A stretch of 64,000 nt of DNA from Psychrobacter urativorans (GTDB taxonomy: Bacteria > Pseudomonadota > Gammaproteobacteria > Pseudomonadales > Moraxellaceae): contig NZ_CAJHBR010000004.1 of the NCBI RefSeq assembly GCF_904846695.1, positions 1-64,000 on the forward strand. Reading direction: 5' to 3'. Made by a program: the position numbers and the translations under genes. Positions 1 to 8,468 of this stretch are shown piece after piece. The notes below the pieces were generated by a model. It did no database searches. It was not told the DNA's origin and saw nothing but the letters and a program-made list of their open reading frames with translations. How positions within the stretch are numbered: the first letter of the stretch is position 1; each line of letters begins with the position of its first letter.

Positions 1-2
1 TA

Positions 3-110
3 ATTAAATTGTTCAAAATCGTGGCTCATAGATATCGTAACCGTCGTCAGCGCTATGATCTTAGAATGAAGCTATTCGCCGGTGTTGTTAATTTTGAGCT
101 TAACCTATGA
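3..110 (+). mobile_element. IS5-family transposase, C-terminal end (partial at window edge)
   Basis: An open frame enters from the window edge and stops at 108-110. It ends in residues HRYRNRRQRYDLRMKLFAGV followed by VNFELNL. The R-x-R-N-R-R-x-R-x-x-L-R pattern followed by a short hydrophobic tail is what IS5-type DDE transposases usually end with. Only about 35 residues are visible, so the catalytic DDE residues lie outside. Directly downstream is a likely terminal inverted repeat and then the broken lactate permease gene, which fits an insertion. Family assignment rests on the C-terminal signature only. Confidence 0.65.
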
Positions 111-438
111 CTTTTGCAAGAGGTCTAATGATGGCTTGAATACGTCTATCGGGTGAGATATCCATAAACCCTTTACGAATAGCGATGATAGCACCGCCTT
201 CTTTTAGGGTATTCAATAATAAAATGGCAGCAAATACAATAAACAATAGGGTGAGGGCAACGATGACACCGTTTGCTGTAGCGGCAGCTACTTGCGCACC
301 ACTAGCTTGCCAGACGAATAAAGCTAACAGTGCAGTCACTAAATAGGCAACGCCCATCGATATTTTGGCGGGTAGCCGCATAACTACTAACAGCACGAGA
401 ACTACTAAAATGGGCGCTAAGGCCAAAAATGTATACAT
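100..438 (-). pseudogene. lldP: L-lactate permease, N-terminal fragment truncated by an IS
   Basis: The frame encodes the start of a lactate permease: hydrophobic helices at about residues 3-20, 27-47 and 53-76, then LLLNTLKEGGAI and FMDISPDRRIQAII, the conserved LldP segment after the third helix. Intact family members have about 550 residues and continue with a long membrane domain. Here, after RRIQAII, the frame runs into the IS end and stops after eight foreign residues. The start ATG at 436-438 is preceded by AAGGA at suitable spacing. The protein would import lactate, but the fragment of about 105 native residues cannot be functional. The rest may lie beyond the IS, outside the window. 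Confidence 0.8.
111..127 (+). repeat. Putative IS terminal inverted repeat (one end)
   Basis: The bases just after the transposase stop read CTTTTGCAAGAGGTCT. In reverse this is AGACCTCTTGCAAAAG, which resembles the ends of several IS5-group elements. Similarity of the neighbouring frame to lactate permease stops at this point. The other end of the element is outside the window, so neither the inverted repeat nor the target duplication can be confirmed here. Confidence 0.5.
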
Positions 439-994
439 TTGAACAATCCTTGTTTCAATGTGTACTAGTCCATTATTTCACTAAGCTTGCCTCAATGAAG
501 CTAAAGTCATATCAAATATTTTCGCATATTGCTTGGTTTATTAGTGTTTGACTCTATCTGGCTTTTGTTTTTTATAAGGGACTGAACATAGAATGAAATT
601 GATACAGTTAATAGGTAGAAATTTGCCTAGCCAACGTCAGGAGTTGACTCATTAAACAACATAGCAAAAGTCAAAAAATTTTACTAGTAAATAATCTCTA
701 ATTACAGAAATCAGTACAGCTATCTAGTAGATAGCAGGATAAAGCTTGGCGGTTACGGTGCAACACGCCAAACAGTATACAGCTAACCCCTACTTTTACC
801 CGAATATTTGAATTTATGTAGATTATTTTAATAGGGATGAAGCGCTTAGCAGTAGGCGGTTAGCGACAAAGTGCCTGTTATCGGGTAGGAGTAACGCGGC
901 TATTGTTATATTAATATTCGAGCGCGTGCTATCTCATTGCTTAAAAGCTAACTATGGCTAACATAATAGCAAGATAAGTGAGGTAAATTAACGG
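439..994. other. Intergenic region without recognised gene
   Basis: This 556-bp stretch lies upstream of the truncated lactate permease and downstream of the glutaredoxin-like gene. It is AT-rich and I see no convincing frame, tRNA or terminator. It should contain the permease promoter near its left end, but I cannot place one with confidence. Confidence 0.5.
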
Positions 995-1324
995 TTAATA
1001 ATCAGACAATAGCTGCTGCAAATCTAGTACAGAGAAGGGCCAATCTAAACGCTTATTTACAGTTAGTAATACTGGAATGCTAGTGGCAAAGCTCAGCATC
1101 AAAGTCTCATCAAAGTCAGCGATATCGACATTTTGGTAGTTAAGCGGCTGTACCGCTTGTAAGCGCATGAGTATATTTTCGGCCTCATCGCATAAATGAC
1201 AGCCTGAGGTACCTAGTAGCCACCATTGCTGCTGATGTTCAGCTTTACTAAGCTTAGGTGTTGCCTTAATAATAGCCGCTCGTAGTGCTAGCATAGGATC
1301 AGAATAGTTCATACAGTTACTCAT
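995..1324 (-). CDS. Glutaredoxin-like protein (DUF836/thioredoxin fold)
   Basis: A 109-residue protein with a short thioredoxin-fold pattern: LLGTSGCHLCDEAENIL at about residues 36-52 contains a C-H-L-C redox pair after a beta strand, and SIPVLL near residue 83 supplies the cis-proline segment. This matches the small glutaredoxin-like DUF836 family, thought to act as cytoplasmic thiol oxidoreductases of unknown substrate. The first ATG (1322-1324) has a poor ribosome site, and M5 is an alternative. It is transcribed divergently from mtgA with about 240 bp between them. Confidence 0.75.
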   Translation of the reverse strand: MSNCMNYSDPMLALRAAIIKATPKLSKAEHQQQWWLLGTSGCHLCDEAENILMRLQAVQPLNYQNVDIADFDETLMLSFATSIPVLLTVNKRLDWPFSVLDLQQLLSDY

Positions 1325-1565
1325 ATAAAAAACTTATAGCAAAGCGCTCGAGAGTAAAATAGCTACTTAGAGTGCTGGCTAACGCAGTGGTTTGTTGGAA
1401 ATATTGTGGCTAGTTATAAGGGTGAGAAGCGTCAGGTATGATAAAGAAATCAGCCTAATAATAACAGCAGCAGTGACACAGATAGTGAGATTGGGTAAGA
1501 TAGCCTACTAATCAGCTTCGATCTTGGTCACTTATTATTCTTTTAATCAATTGGACACTTAGCGC

Positions 1566-2252
1566 ATGACAAGTTTTGGCGGATTTATCAAACGGCTATT
1601 ACTGGCAGTAGTACTGTTAATGATAGCTTTTCATGTGTTGGTAGCAGGACTGTTGTTATTGTGGAAGACCCAGCCTATTAATAACAGTATGTTTATGCTT
1701 ACGCATCGACTCACTGGTGGCAGTGTTACTCAGACTTGGGTAGATTATGATCAGATTGCTAAGTCCGCCAAACAAGCAGCTATAGTCAGCGAAGACTCAA
1801 CCTTTAGTCAACACAATGGCTTTGACTTTAAAGGCATTGAATTAGCTATGAAAAAGAACGAAGCGACTGGCAAATCCTCTGCTGGCGGTTCTACTATCAC
1901 TCAGCAGTTAGCCAAAAACTTATTCTTGACCTCACATCGCTCTTACATTCGTAAAGGCGAAGAAGCAGTGGTTACGGTAATGATCGAAGCCTTTTGGGAC
2001 AAGCCACGTATTCTAAGTGCTTATCTTAACGTCGCAGAATTTGGCGATGGTATTTATGGTATTGAGGCCGCTGCACAACACTATTTCGATAAATCAGCTG
2101 CCGATCTAAACCGTGATCAGTCAGCACTGCTCATTGCCACTTTGACCAACCCTAAATATTATGAAAATAATCGCAACGATAGACGTTTACGTAATAAGCA
2201 GCGTATTATAAAAAAACGCTTAAACAACGCCGCTTTACCGCAAGAGGCTTAA
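1566..2252 (+). CDS. mtgA: Monofunctional biosynthetic peptidoglycan transglycosylase
   Basis: The 228-residue protein has one N-terminal membrane helix (about residues 9-33) and a single glycosyltransferase family 51 domain without a penicillin-binding domain. The catalytic glutamate is E76 in SEDSTFSQHNGFD. The other GT51 motifs follow: SAGGSTITQQLAKNLFL (about 105-121), RKGEEA, and LNVAEFGDGIYGIEAAA. It polymerises lipid II into glycan strands on the periplasmic face of the inner membrane. Length and motif order are normal for MtgA. The gene stands alone, about 230 bp ahead of ppk1. Confidence 0.95.
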   Translation: MTSFGGFIKRLLLAVVLLMIAFHVLVAGLLLLWKTQPINNSMFMLTHRLTGGSVTQTWVDYDQIAKSAKQAAIVSEDSTFSQHNGFDFKGIELAMKKNEATGKSSAGGSTITQQLAKNLFLTSHRSYIRKGEEAVVTVMIEAFWDKPRILSAYLNVAEFGDGIYGIEAAAQHYFDKSAADLNRDQSALLIATLTNPKYYENNRNDRRLRNKQRIIKKRLNNAALPQEA

Positions 2253-2507
2253 CTATAAAAATAAAAGCAGTCATTAATTTGCAGTACTAATATTTTATGA
2301 TGTTAAGCTTTTATTCTAATACGCCTTTACAACATCAAGTCTAATAAGTCTAATAACTAAAATTTGTATCATCAAAATAGCCTAAGTAATACTAGTAGTA
2401 GAAAAGTAACAGTGACATTATTATCCTCTATAGTAGCTACAGCACTGAAGAATTATAGTAGCAATCAGCGTAGATAATAGTGCCTAATGACAACCTGGAG
2501 TAGGAGC

Positions 2508-4724
2508 ATGGCAATAGTGAAAAGTAACAATAATAACGGTAATAATAATATTAATAATGATAGCAACACCGTTAGTAGTGAGAGCAGCGCTCTGCTTAAG
2601 CATCCTCCTCTTAGCCAAATTGATTGGCAGCGTTTTGAGGATGGTAGTTATTCTTCGAACAGCTATATCAACCGTGACTTATCTTTATTGCAGTTTCATC
2701 TACGAGTACTAGCACAAGCGGCAAGTCCCCTGCATCCTTTGCTTGAGCGCTTATTCTTCTTAATTATCTTTTCATCGAATATAGATGAGTTCTTTGAGAT
2801 TCGAGTAGCTGGTCTTATGCAAAAGCTCAGTGTCGGTGATGCGGCGCATAGCCCTCATGGTATGCGCCCAAGCGAAACTTTGAGTGAGATATCAGCGATT
2901 ACTCATAAAGCTATCGAAGAGCAGTATCGTATTTTGAATGAGGATATTTTGCCATCGCTAGCGGAGCAAGATATTCGTTATCTAAAGCGTGATGAGCTTA
3001 ATAGCGAGCAGTCGGCTTGGATGAAGCGTTACTTTATTGAGCAAGTATCACCAGTATTGACACCGATCAGTATTGATCCGGCCCATCCTTTCCCGCGTTT
3101 AGTTAATAAAAGCTTGAACTTTATTGCCAGTTTAGAAGGTAAGGACGCTTTTGGTCGCGATATTAATTTAGCCATAGTACCAGCACCCCGTAGTCTGCCA
3201 CGAGTCATTCGCCTACCTGATGAGTTAACGGGTGGTAAAGAGCACCATGTAATGCTCTCGGCAGTGATTCATGAGCATATCGGTGACTTATTTCCAGGAA
3301 TGAATGTCACCGGTTGCCATCAGTTTAGACTGACTCGTAATGCGGATTTGGACTTGGCTGATGATGTCGATGACATTGCCAAAGCCTTAGAAGGTGAGCT
3401 TGAGAATCGTCGCTTCGGTGATAAAGTGCGGCTTGAAGTAACTACTGACTGTCCAACGCCTATTAGTAACTATCTGCTTAACCAGTTTGAGTTAAATGAA
3501 AAGCAGCTGTACCGAGTTAATGGTCCAGTGAACCTAACTCGTTTGTTATTTGATTTTAATATCCCTAATCTACGCTATCAGCCTTTTACTCATGTCCTAC
3601 CCAAAGCATTTCGCCGCGAATTTGATAAGCTCGATCGCAGCACTAGTATGTTTGGTGCGATGCGTAAAGGGGACGTATTAGTACATCATCCTTTTCACTC
3701 TTTCTCACCCGTTATCAACTTGTTATGGCAAGCCGCTAACGATCCTAAAGTATTAGCGATTAAACAAACTTTATATCGCTCCGGTACTAACTCTGAGATC
3801 GTCCAAGCACTGGCTGCTGCTGCGCGCAATGGTATAGAAGTTACCGCTGTTATCGAATTACGCGCTCGTTTTGATGAAGCATCCAACATCGCCGTTGCTA
3901 ATTATTTACAAGAGGCAGGCGCAGTAGTGGTCTACGGTATAGTAGGTTATAAAACTCATGCCAAGCTAATGCTGATCGTGCGCCGTGAAGATGACAAAAT
4001 CATTCGCTACGTGCATTTGGGAACCGGCAACTATCATGCGGCCAACGCCAAAGTTTATACTGATTATGGCTTGTTTACCGCTGACCCTGATATCTCAGAA
4101 GATGTACATAAAATCTTCCAAGAGCTTACAGGTATGGGCAAGCCTGCTAATCTAAAAAAACTACTTCATGCGCCTTTTACTTTGCATGAGCAGCTTATGC
4201 GCTTTATTGATGACGAGATTGCTCATGCCAAAGCTGGCAAGCCCGCTCGTATTATCATCAAGACTAATGCTTTAACTGAGCGTCGTCTGATCGATAAGCT
4301 TTATGATGCCTCACAAGCAGGGGTTAAAATTGAGCTTATTTTGCGCTCGATGTGTTGCCTGCGTCCACAAGTACAAGGCTTGTCTGAGAATATCACTGTA
4401 CGTTCGATCATTGGCCGCTTTTTAGAGCATACTCGGGTTTATTATTTCCATAATAATGGCGATGAGCGCTTGTACTGTGCCAGTGCCGATTGGATGGATC
4501 GCAATCTATTCCATCGAGTAGAAGTCGCCTTTCCGATTCAAGATAAAAAGATGTTTAAACAGATCTACCAAGATGGTCTGCTCAATTATCTACAAGATAA
4601 TGTGCAAGCATGGAGTTTGGAGGGCACAGGAAAGTGGCAACAGCTACAGCCAAGTGCTAGCGAGACCGCTCACATTGCACAAGATTATCTACTAAAGACT
4701 ATTAGTGGTGTTGGTGACGCCTAG
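2508..4724 (+). CDS. ppk1: Polyphosphate kinase 1
   Basis: This enzyme reversibly transfers the gamma phosphate of ATP to polyphosphate. The N-terminal domain ([16 protein letters not shown]), the central [12 protein letters not shown] and the two phospholipase-D-like catalytic halves are all present. [10 protein letters not shown] carries the histidine that is autophosphorylated in E. coli (His435 there), and [19 protein letters not shown] holds the second conserved histidine. I chose the ATG at 2508, which has GGAG seven bases upstream. The frame is open from an ATG at 2487 that lacks a ribosome site. Residues 10-30 are an Asn-rich low-complexity stretch unlike the rest of the family. A CYTH-CHAD protein elsewhere in the window is another polyphosphate-linked protein. 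Confidence 0.95.
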   Translation: MAIVKSNNNNGNNNINNDSNTVSSESSALLKHPPLSQIDWQRFEDGSYSSNSYINRDLSLLQFHLRVLAQAASPLHPLLERLFFLIIFSSNIDEFFEIRVAGLMQKLSVGDAAHSPHGMRPSETLSEISAITHKAIEEQYRILNEDILPSLAEQDIRYLKRDELNSEQSAWMKRYFIEQVSPVLTPISIDPAHPFPRLVNKSLNFIASLEGKDAFGRDINLAIVPAPRSLPRVIRLPDELTGGKEHHVMLSAVIHEHIGDLFPGMNVTGCHQFRLTRNADLDLADDVDDIAKALEGELENRRFGDKVRLEVTTDCPTPISNYLLNQFELNEKQLYRVNGPVNLTRLLFDFNIPNLRYQPFTHVLPKAFRREFDKLDRSTSMFGAMRKGDVLVHHPFHSFSPVINLLWQAANDPKVLAIKQTLYRSGTNSEIVQALAAAARNGIEVTAVIELRARFDEASNIAVANYLQEAGAVVVYGIVGYKTHAKLMLIVRREDDKIIRYVHLGTGNYHAANAKVYTDYGLFTADPDISEDVHKIFQELTGMGKPANLKKLLHAPFTLHEQLMRFIDDEIAHAKAGKPARIIIKTNALTERRLIDKLYDASQAGVKIELILRSMCCLRPQVQGLSENITVRSIIGRFLEHTRVYYFHNNGDERLYCASADWMDRNLFHRVEVAFPIQDKKMFKQIYQDGLLNYLQDNVQAWSLEGTGKWQQLQPSASETAHIAQDYLLKTISGVGDA

Positions 4725-4846
4725 ATGCTTAGCAGTCCAAGCTTTGCTAATAGCATTGGCGGGGTATCACTAAGTAATGCTGATAAGAGTAACAGATAGC
4801 TAGCGGGAGTTAATAACTCCTCAGTCTGACAGTAATAATATCTATC

Positions 4847-4888
4847 AAAAACCAAATACGGCTACTAAGCTATATTTGGTTTTTTTTG
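4847..4888 (+). terminator. Rho-independent terminator after ppk1
   Basis: AACCAAATA and TATTTGGTT form a stem, followed by a run of eight T residues. It lies about 120 bp after the ppk1 stop. Confidence 0.8.
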
Positions 4889-5228
4889 CAGAACAGAGTG
4901 AGTTACAAACCGTGTTTTAACCTCACATATATTCACATATTGATACCGCAGTACACTAGAGTGGGAATCAGATAATTACTTATACTTAAGTGGTTTATAG
5001 TATTCAATATTACTGCTGGCAAACTACTACTTGCCCATTACTGACTTGCTATTAAGCGCTAAAGTTATTGAGCTCAGATTTTAGATAAAAGGCTTATACG
5101 GGGTTAAACCTAATTTTTAGAGCACATGTTTTGAAGGTACACAGTTTTTAGAGTAATTTTAGAGTACATAGTTTTTAGAGACAGTAGCCATTGTGAATAT
5201 TGCACCTTAATCGCTGATAGGAGAGGTT
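4889..5228. repeat. Intergenic region with degenerate short repeats
   Basis: No gene is visible. At about 5114-5185 the word TTTTTAGAG recurs four times with 12-18 bp spacing, mixed with GTACACAG/GTACATAG, which looks like a decayed tandem array. The promoter of the following small-protein cluster should lie here, but it cannot be fixed by eye. Confidence 0.4.
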
Positions 5229-5408
5229 ATGAATAGCTTAGATGATGATTTAGAACCAAAGTCCGCAGTAACCGCAGCCGTAGAAAAATCTGATGCCGAG
5301 CAGATCGATAGTAATTTGAACCAGCCTGGACAGAGTGATAAACCGCAGAAGTTAACGGCAGAAGAATCTACCCCTTTTATTGATGAAACATCTCGTACTG
5401 ATAAGTAA
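5229..5408 (+). CDS. Small acidic, probably disordered protein 1
   Basis: An ATG with a good ribosome site (TAGGAGAGG) opens a 59-codon frame that begins MNSLDDDLEPKSAV and ends TSRTDK. The product is hydrophilic, rich in D, E, S, K and Q, and has no Cys or Trp, with no obvious secondary structure. I recognise no family. It is first of four similar small genes in a row on this strand, 45 bp before the next. The shared composition and ribosome site argue that it is translated. Confidence 0.6.
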   Translation: MNSLDDDLEPKSAVTAAVEKSDAEQIDSNLNQPGQSDKPQKLTAEESTPFIDETSRTDK

Positions 5409-5453
5409 GCTCACTACTAATAATAATCATGACACTTATGCCAAGGATACGCT

Positions 5454-5774
5454 ATGAAACCTGCTATAAATAATACTAAAACTACTTTAGATAATAACAT
5501 TACTCCTGCTGAGCAGCTGATCATTGATAATGAACAGCCCAATAATGAAGAGAAGGTCATTGTAGAGGATCCTGCTGCTGTGGCGCCAGATAATCCAAAA
5601 GGCAGCTATGAAGGACGTAAGTATGATGCAGAAATAGATGGTCCTCAGCAAAAATCTCAAGAAACAGATGAAATATATTCTGATCCTCGTAAAGAGGAAA
5701 ACTTACCAGATGGCGGCAAAAATGTTGGTGATCTAAATGCCTATGATTTAAGTCAAGATGGTAATAAGATTTAA
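5454..5774 (+). CDS. Small acidic, probably disordered protein 2
   Basis: The 106-residue protein is strongly hydrophilic and acidic, with no Cys or Trp and no predicted membrane segment or signal peptide. The C-terminal half has a few more defined words (KGSYEGRKYDAEIDG, SDPRKEENLPDGG, VGDLNAYDLSQDG) that may be conserved. An AAGGA-type ribosome site (CCAAGGATACGCT) precedes the ATG. It follows the 59-codon gene by 45 bp and precedes the 207-codon gene. The function is unknown. Composition resembles hydrophilin-like stress proteins, but no diagnostic motif is present. Confidence 0.7.
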   Translation: MKPAINNTKTTLDNNITPAEQLIIDNEQPNNEEKVIVEDPAAVAPDNPKGSYEGRKYDAEIDGPQQKSQETDEIYSDPRKEENLPDGGKNVGDLNAYDLSQDGNKI

Positions 5775-5918
5775 TTATTTAAGTTAGTTGATAAGTTCTA
5801 AGCTACGATTGTTACCTAAGTGATTGACTTAGCTATTAAGTAAACGGCTATTGAATTAACAGTTACTAAATAAGCAGTTATCAGATAAACAGCTATTAAC
5901 TAGTCTAAGGATAATAAA

Positions 5919-6542
5919 ATGGAAACCAAAGATCCTGCATTAACTAAAACTCCAATTAGCAGTCATGAAACTTTAAATGAAATGGTCACTGAGCATACGG
6001 CTAATACTCCTATGAATAATCAGGCTAGTATTGCTGATCATGATGAAATTAAAGGCACCCGAACTCTGCAAGAGACGGTAATAGGAGCAGGGCTCATTGA
6101 GGATATAGAGAGCTTGGATAATGATGCTATAGACTCACGTGTAGCTAATAGCCACACTAGTGAGCGTGTAGCAAATGCAAGAGTGAATCATCCAGACGCT
6201 TTGGCTACTACCGGAGCTAATGATGAGTGGGTAGAAGGGGATATTATCAGTCAAGATGATATCGCTAATCATGATGAGCTAGAAGCTAATACGTCTGTTA
6301 CTAATGGCACTGATACTTTTGATAAAAATATAGTCGATAATGTACATGTTAACGAGGGTGATAATGCTGCTCGTCAGCCTGATCGTCGAGATCAACAAGA
6401 GGGCAGTGCTTTTGATGAAGGAATTAATGAATATACTGTGGGTAGCGATGCTCCTAAGAGCGAAGGCATTACTGAGATGAATCGTTATGCTAATGTTGAT
6501 AATGCGCAAAGCCGCATTTTAACCCCTGATCAAAAAGACTAA
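5919..6542 (+). CDS. Acidic, probably disordered protein 3
   Basis: A 207-residue hydrophilic protein rich in D, E, N, T and A, with no Cys, a single Trp and no membrane segment. It has several loosely similar motifs around aspartate (IADHDEIKG, IANHDELEAN, DDIANHD), which suggests internal duplication. An AAGGATAATAAA ribosome site precedes the ATG. The gene lies in the same run of four small acidic genes. I recognise no family. Coding is supported by the long open frame, the ribosome site and the composition it shares with its neighbours. Confidence 0.7.
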   Translation: METKDPALTKTPISSHETLNEMVTEHTANTPMNNQASIADHDEIKGTRTLQETVIGAGLIEDIESLDNDAIDSRVANSHTSERVANARVNHPDALATTGANDEWVEGDIISQDDIANHDELEANTSVTNGTDTFDKNIVDNVHVNEGDNAARQPDRRDQQEGSAFDEGINEYTVGSDAPKSEGITEMNRYANVDNAQSRILTPDQKD

Positions 6543-6610
6543 TAGTAACCAATCATTTATTGCATACAAGTCACTGTTTTTTTAATCAGCTATCAAAGTA
6601 AGGGCAAGTT

Positions 6611-6820
6611 ATGACTACACCAGTTAATCGTGATGATGATCGAAAAACTTCTGATGAAGATTATAAGTTGAGGGATGCTGCTGATAATCAAGGCATAGTT
6701 CCTGATGATGCGCTACAAAAAGTTAATCCCGCTGCCGCTGAGCGTATTACTGAAGACCATGATCCGCATAACGTGGCAAAAGCCAATAAACAATATGATA
6801 CTAGTGTCACAAAGCGCTAG
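6611..6820 (+). CDS. Small acidic, probably disordered protein 4
   Basis: A 69-residue highly charged protein with about 15 acidic and 11 basic residues, no Cys or Trp, and several DD pairs (NRDDDRKTSDEDY, VPDDALQK). AAGGGCAAGTT precedes the ATG. It is the last of the four-gene run and is followed by a strong terminator. The function is unknown. PAAAERITEDHDPHNVA may be a short conserved C-terminal motif. Confidence 0.65.
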   Translation: MTTPVNRDDDRKTSDEDYKLRDAADNQGIVPDDALQKVNPAAAERITEDHDPHNVAKANKQYDTSVTKR

Positions 6821-6867
6821 TCGCTAAAGTTACCGATCAGATTTATAACAATAGTAAAGCGGTTTTA

Positions 6868-6921
6868 TAAAAAGCCCTTGTTGCTAATCAATAATATTGA
6901 CTAGTAGCAAGGGCTTTTTTT
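6868..6921. terminator. Bidirectional terminator between the acidic cluster and miaE
   Basis: AAAAAGCCCTTG and CAAGGGCTTTTTTT form a long stem with A-rich and T-rich flanks. It can serve the acidic small-protein run on the plus strand and the convergent gene on the minus strand. Confidence 0.85.
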
Positions 6922-7008
6922 GCGCGATTTTTTTGCTTACTGTACTAGTATCTCTTTACACATTTATCTAAGTGTTTGTTAAAAAACAAGCAAATAGCGA
7001 GACTAATA

Positions 7009-7764
7009 TTAAACAGGTACGCCACTATGGAAACGCAACTCAGTATCTGGACTCGATATCAGCTCAGATTCTACCGCTTTAAAAAGGGCGACTCGATCAT
7101 CGATATTGTCTTCAGATAGTGATTGCGCCAAAGCTAAGTAATCCTCGAAGTGGCGACTTTCAGACTTGAGTAAGTAGCGATAGTACTTCGCTAAACGCAC
7201 GTCTTCTATCACCTCAGCCAACGCTGCAAAACGCTCACAGGAGCGTGCTTCAATAAAAGCGCCAATAATCAATATATCTACCATTGCTGCAGGCTCAAAA
7301 GTACGCTTATGTTTGAGCATACCTTTAGCATAGCGTCCAGCACTCAGATACTGCCAATCCTGCCCACGCTCATGCATGATACCGAGCACTTGCTCATAAT
7401 GCAGCATCTCCTCGCGTATTAGCTGCGCAAGCTTACGCTGCAAATCATAGGCAAACTCATAGCGAAAAATAAGATTCATCGCTGTACCTGCTGCCTTCTT
7501 TTCACAGTTGGCATGATCTTGTATGAGTAAAGGTAAGTGGTTAAGGGCATGGTCTACCCATGTTGAGTCTGTCCGGCTACCTAAAAAGTCATAGATAGGC
7601 GTCAGGTCAACTTTGATAGGCGTGCGTAGTCGTGCCACATCGACACTGTCTTCACTACTGTCATCTCTATTGTCATTACTGTTAACAGCGCTAATAGCAC
7701 TGTCTTTAGGAGCTGGCTCAATGGCTAGTTTTGTATCTAGCACATGGTTTTTATTAGCAGTCAT
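7009..7764 (-). CDS. miaE: tRNA-(ms2io6A37)-hydroxylase
   Basis: MiaE is a non-haem di-iron monooxygenase that hydroxylates the isopentenyl group of ms2i6A at position 37 of tRNAs reading U-initial codons. The four-helix ferritin-like pattern is clear: HANCEKKAAG, IREEMLHYEQVL, FIEARSCERFAAL and LKSESRHFEDYLAL, giving two E/ExxH iron-ligand pairs. The N-terminal 45 residues are Asp/Ser-rich and poorly conserved. The ATG at 7762-7764 is preferred; the frame continues to a TTG at 7788, and neither has a strong ribosome site. It is convergent with the acidic small-protein run. Confidence 0.9.
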   Translation of the reverse strand: MTANKNHVLDTKLAIEPAPKDSAISAVNSNDNRDDSSEDSVDVARLRTPIKVDLTPIYDFLGSRTDSTWVDHALNHLPLLIQDHANCEKKAAGTAMNLIFRYEFAYDLQRKLAQLIREEMLHYEQVLGIMHERGQDWQYLSAGRYAKGMLKHKRTFEPAAMVDILIIGAFIEARSCERFAALAEVIEDVRLAKYYRYLLKSESRHFEDYLALAQSLSEDNIDDRVALFKAVESELISSPDTELRFHSGVPV

Positions 7765-7788
7765 AGAATATTCAAGCTTTATTGGCAA

Positions 7789-8468
7789 GTTAGTATTTAT
7801 TAAGGAGGTTTTATCAGCGCTATTATAGCAGTCATCCTCTTTATTTGATTGAATCTCAGCGCTAGTAAGGAGCGCTAAAGATCATTGGTAATGATTACTT
7901 ACAGTTTATGTAGACGCTCAAGTCATGTTTTTAACTAAGTTGTAGTACCTCGCTAAAGGTATACACAGCCTAAGGTATCATTAATATAAAACTTCGCTAT
8001 TTATCTTATGAATGGCTAATTATTGTTTATTTCTTAATTTGATAGTAGGATGCATTTTGCTTTCTAGGTAATTTGTCTTACTATTAGTTACTAGTGTTTA
8101 TTACTGGATAATTAGCATTTATTATTAGTTTGCGCTAGTAGGCATATCAAGCCGCTATAGAATGGTTTTACCGTACTATTTTAATGGTTGCAATCTGCAC
8201 TTACAATGATCTTGGTTGGCATTAAGTTTGCTGCTCATAAAGTATGATTAAAAGCCGTCAAAATTTAGTTAGCGGCTTTTTATTTGAGAGAAAATCAAGG
8301 TTTAAGTTATTGAAGTTTAGTTAACTACTACTACTTTTTATAACAGATATCTGAATCTAAAATGAGTTTAGTTTGGACAAAATATAGCACGCTAAATCCT
8401 GATTAGTTTGCGCAATCAATAGCACAACTCAACATTAACACCTTTAACGTATAGATAAGGACACTACT
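7789..8468. other. Long intergenic region between miaE and glcB
   Basis: About 680 bp between divergent genes. No frame is convincing. It contains one hairpin at about 8249-8282 (AAAGCCG and CGGCTTT followed by TTTATTT) that looks like a terminator without a gene in front of it. The glcB ribosome site (ATAAGGACACTACT) is at the right end. Confidence 0.5.
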
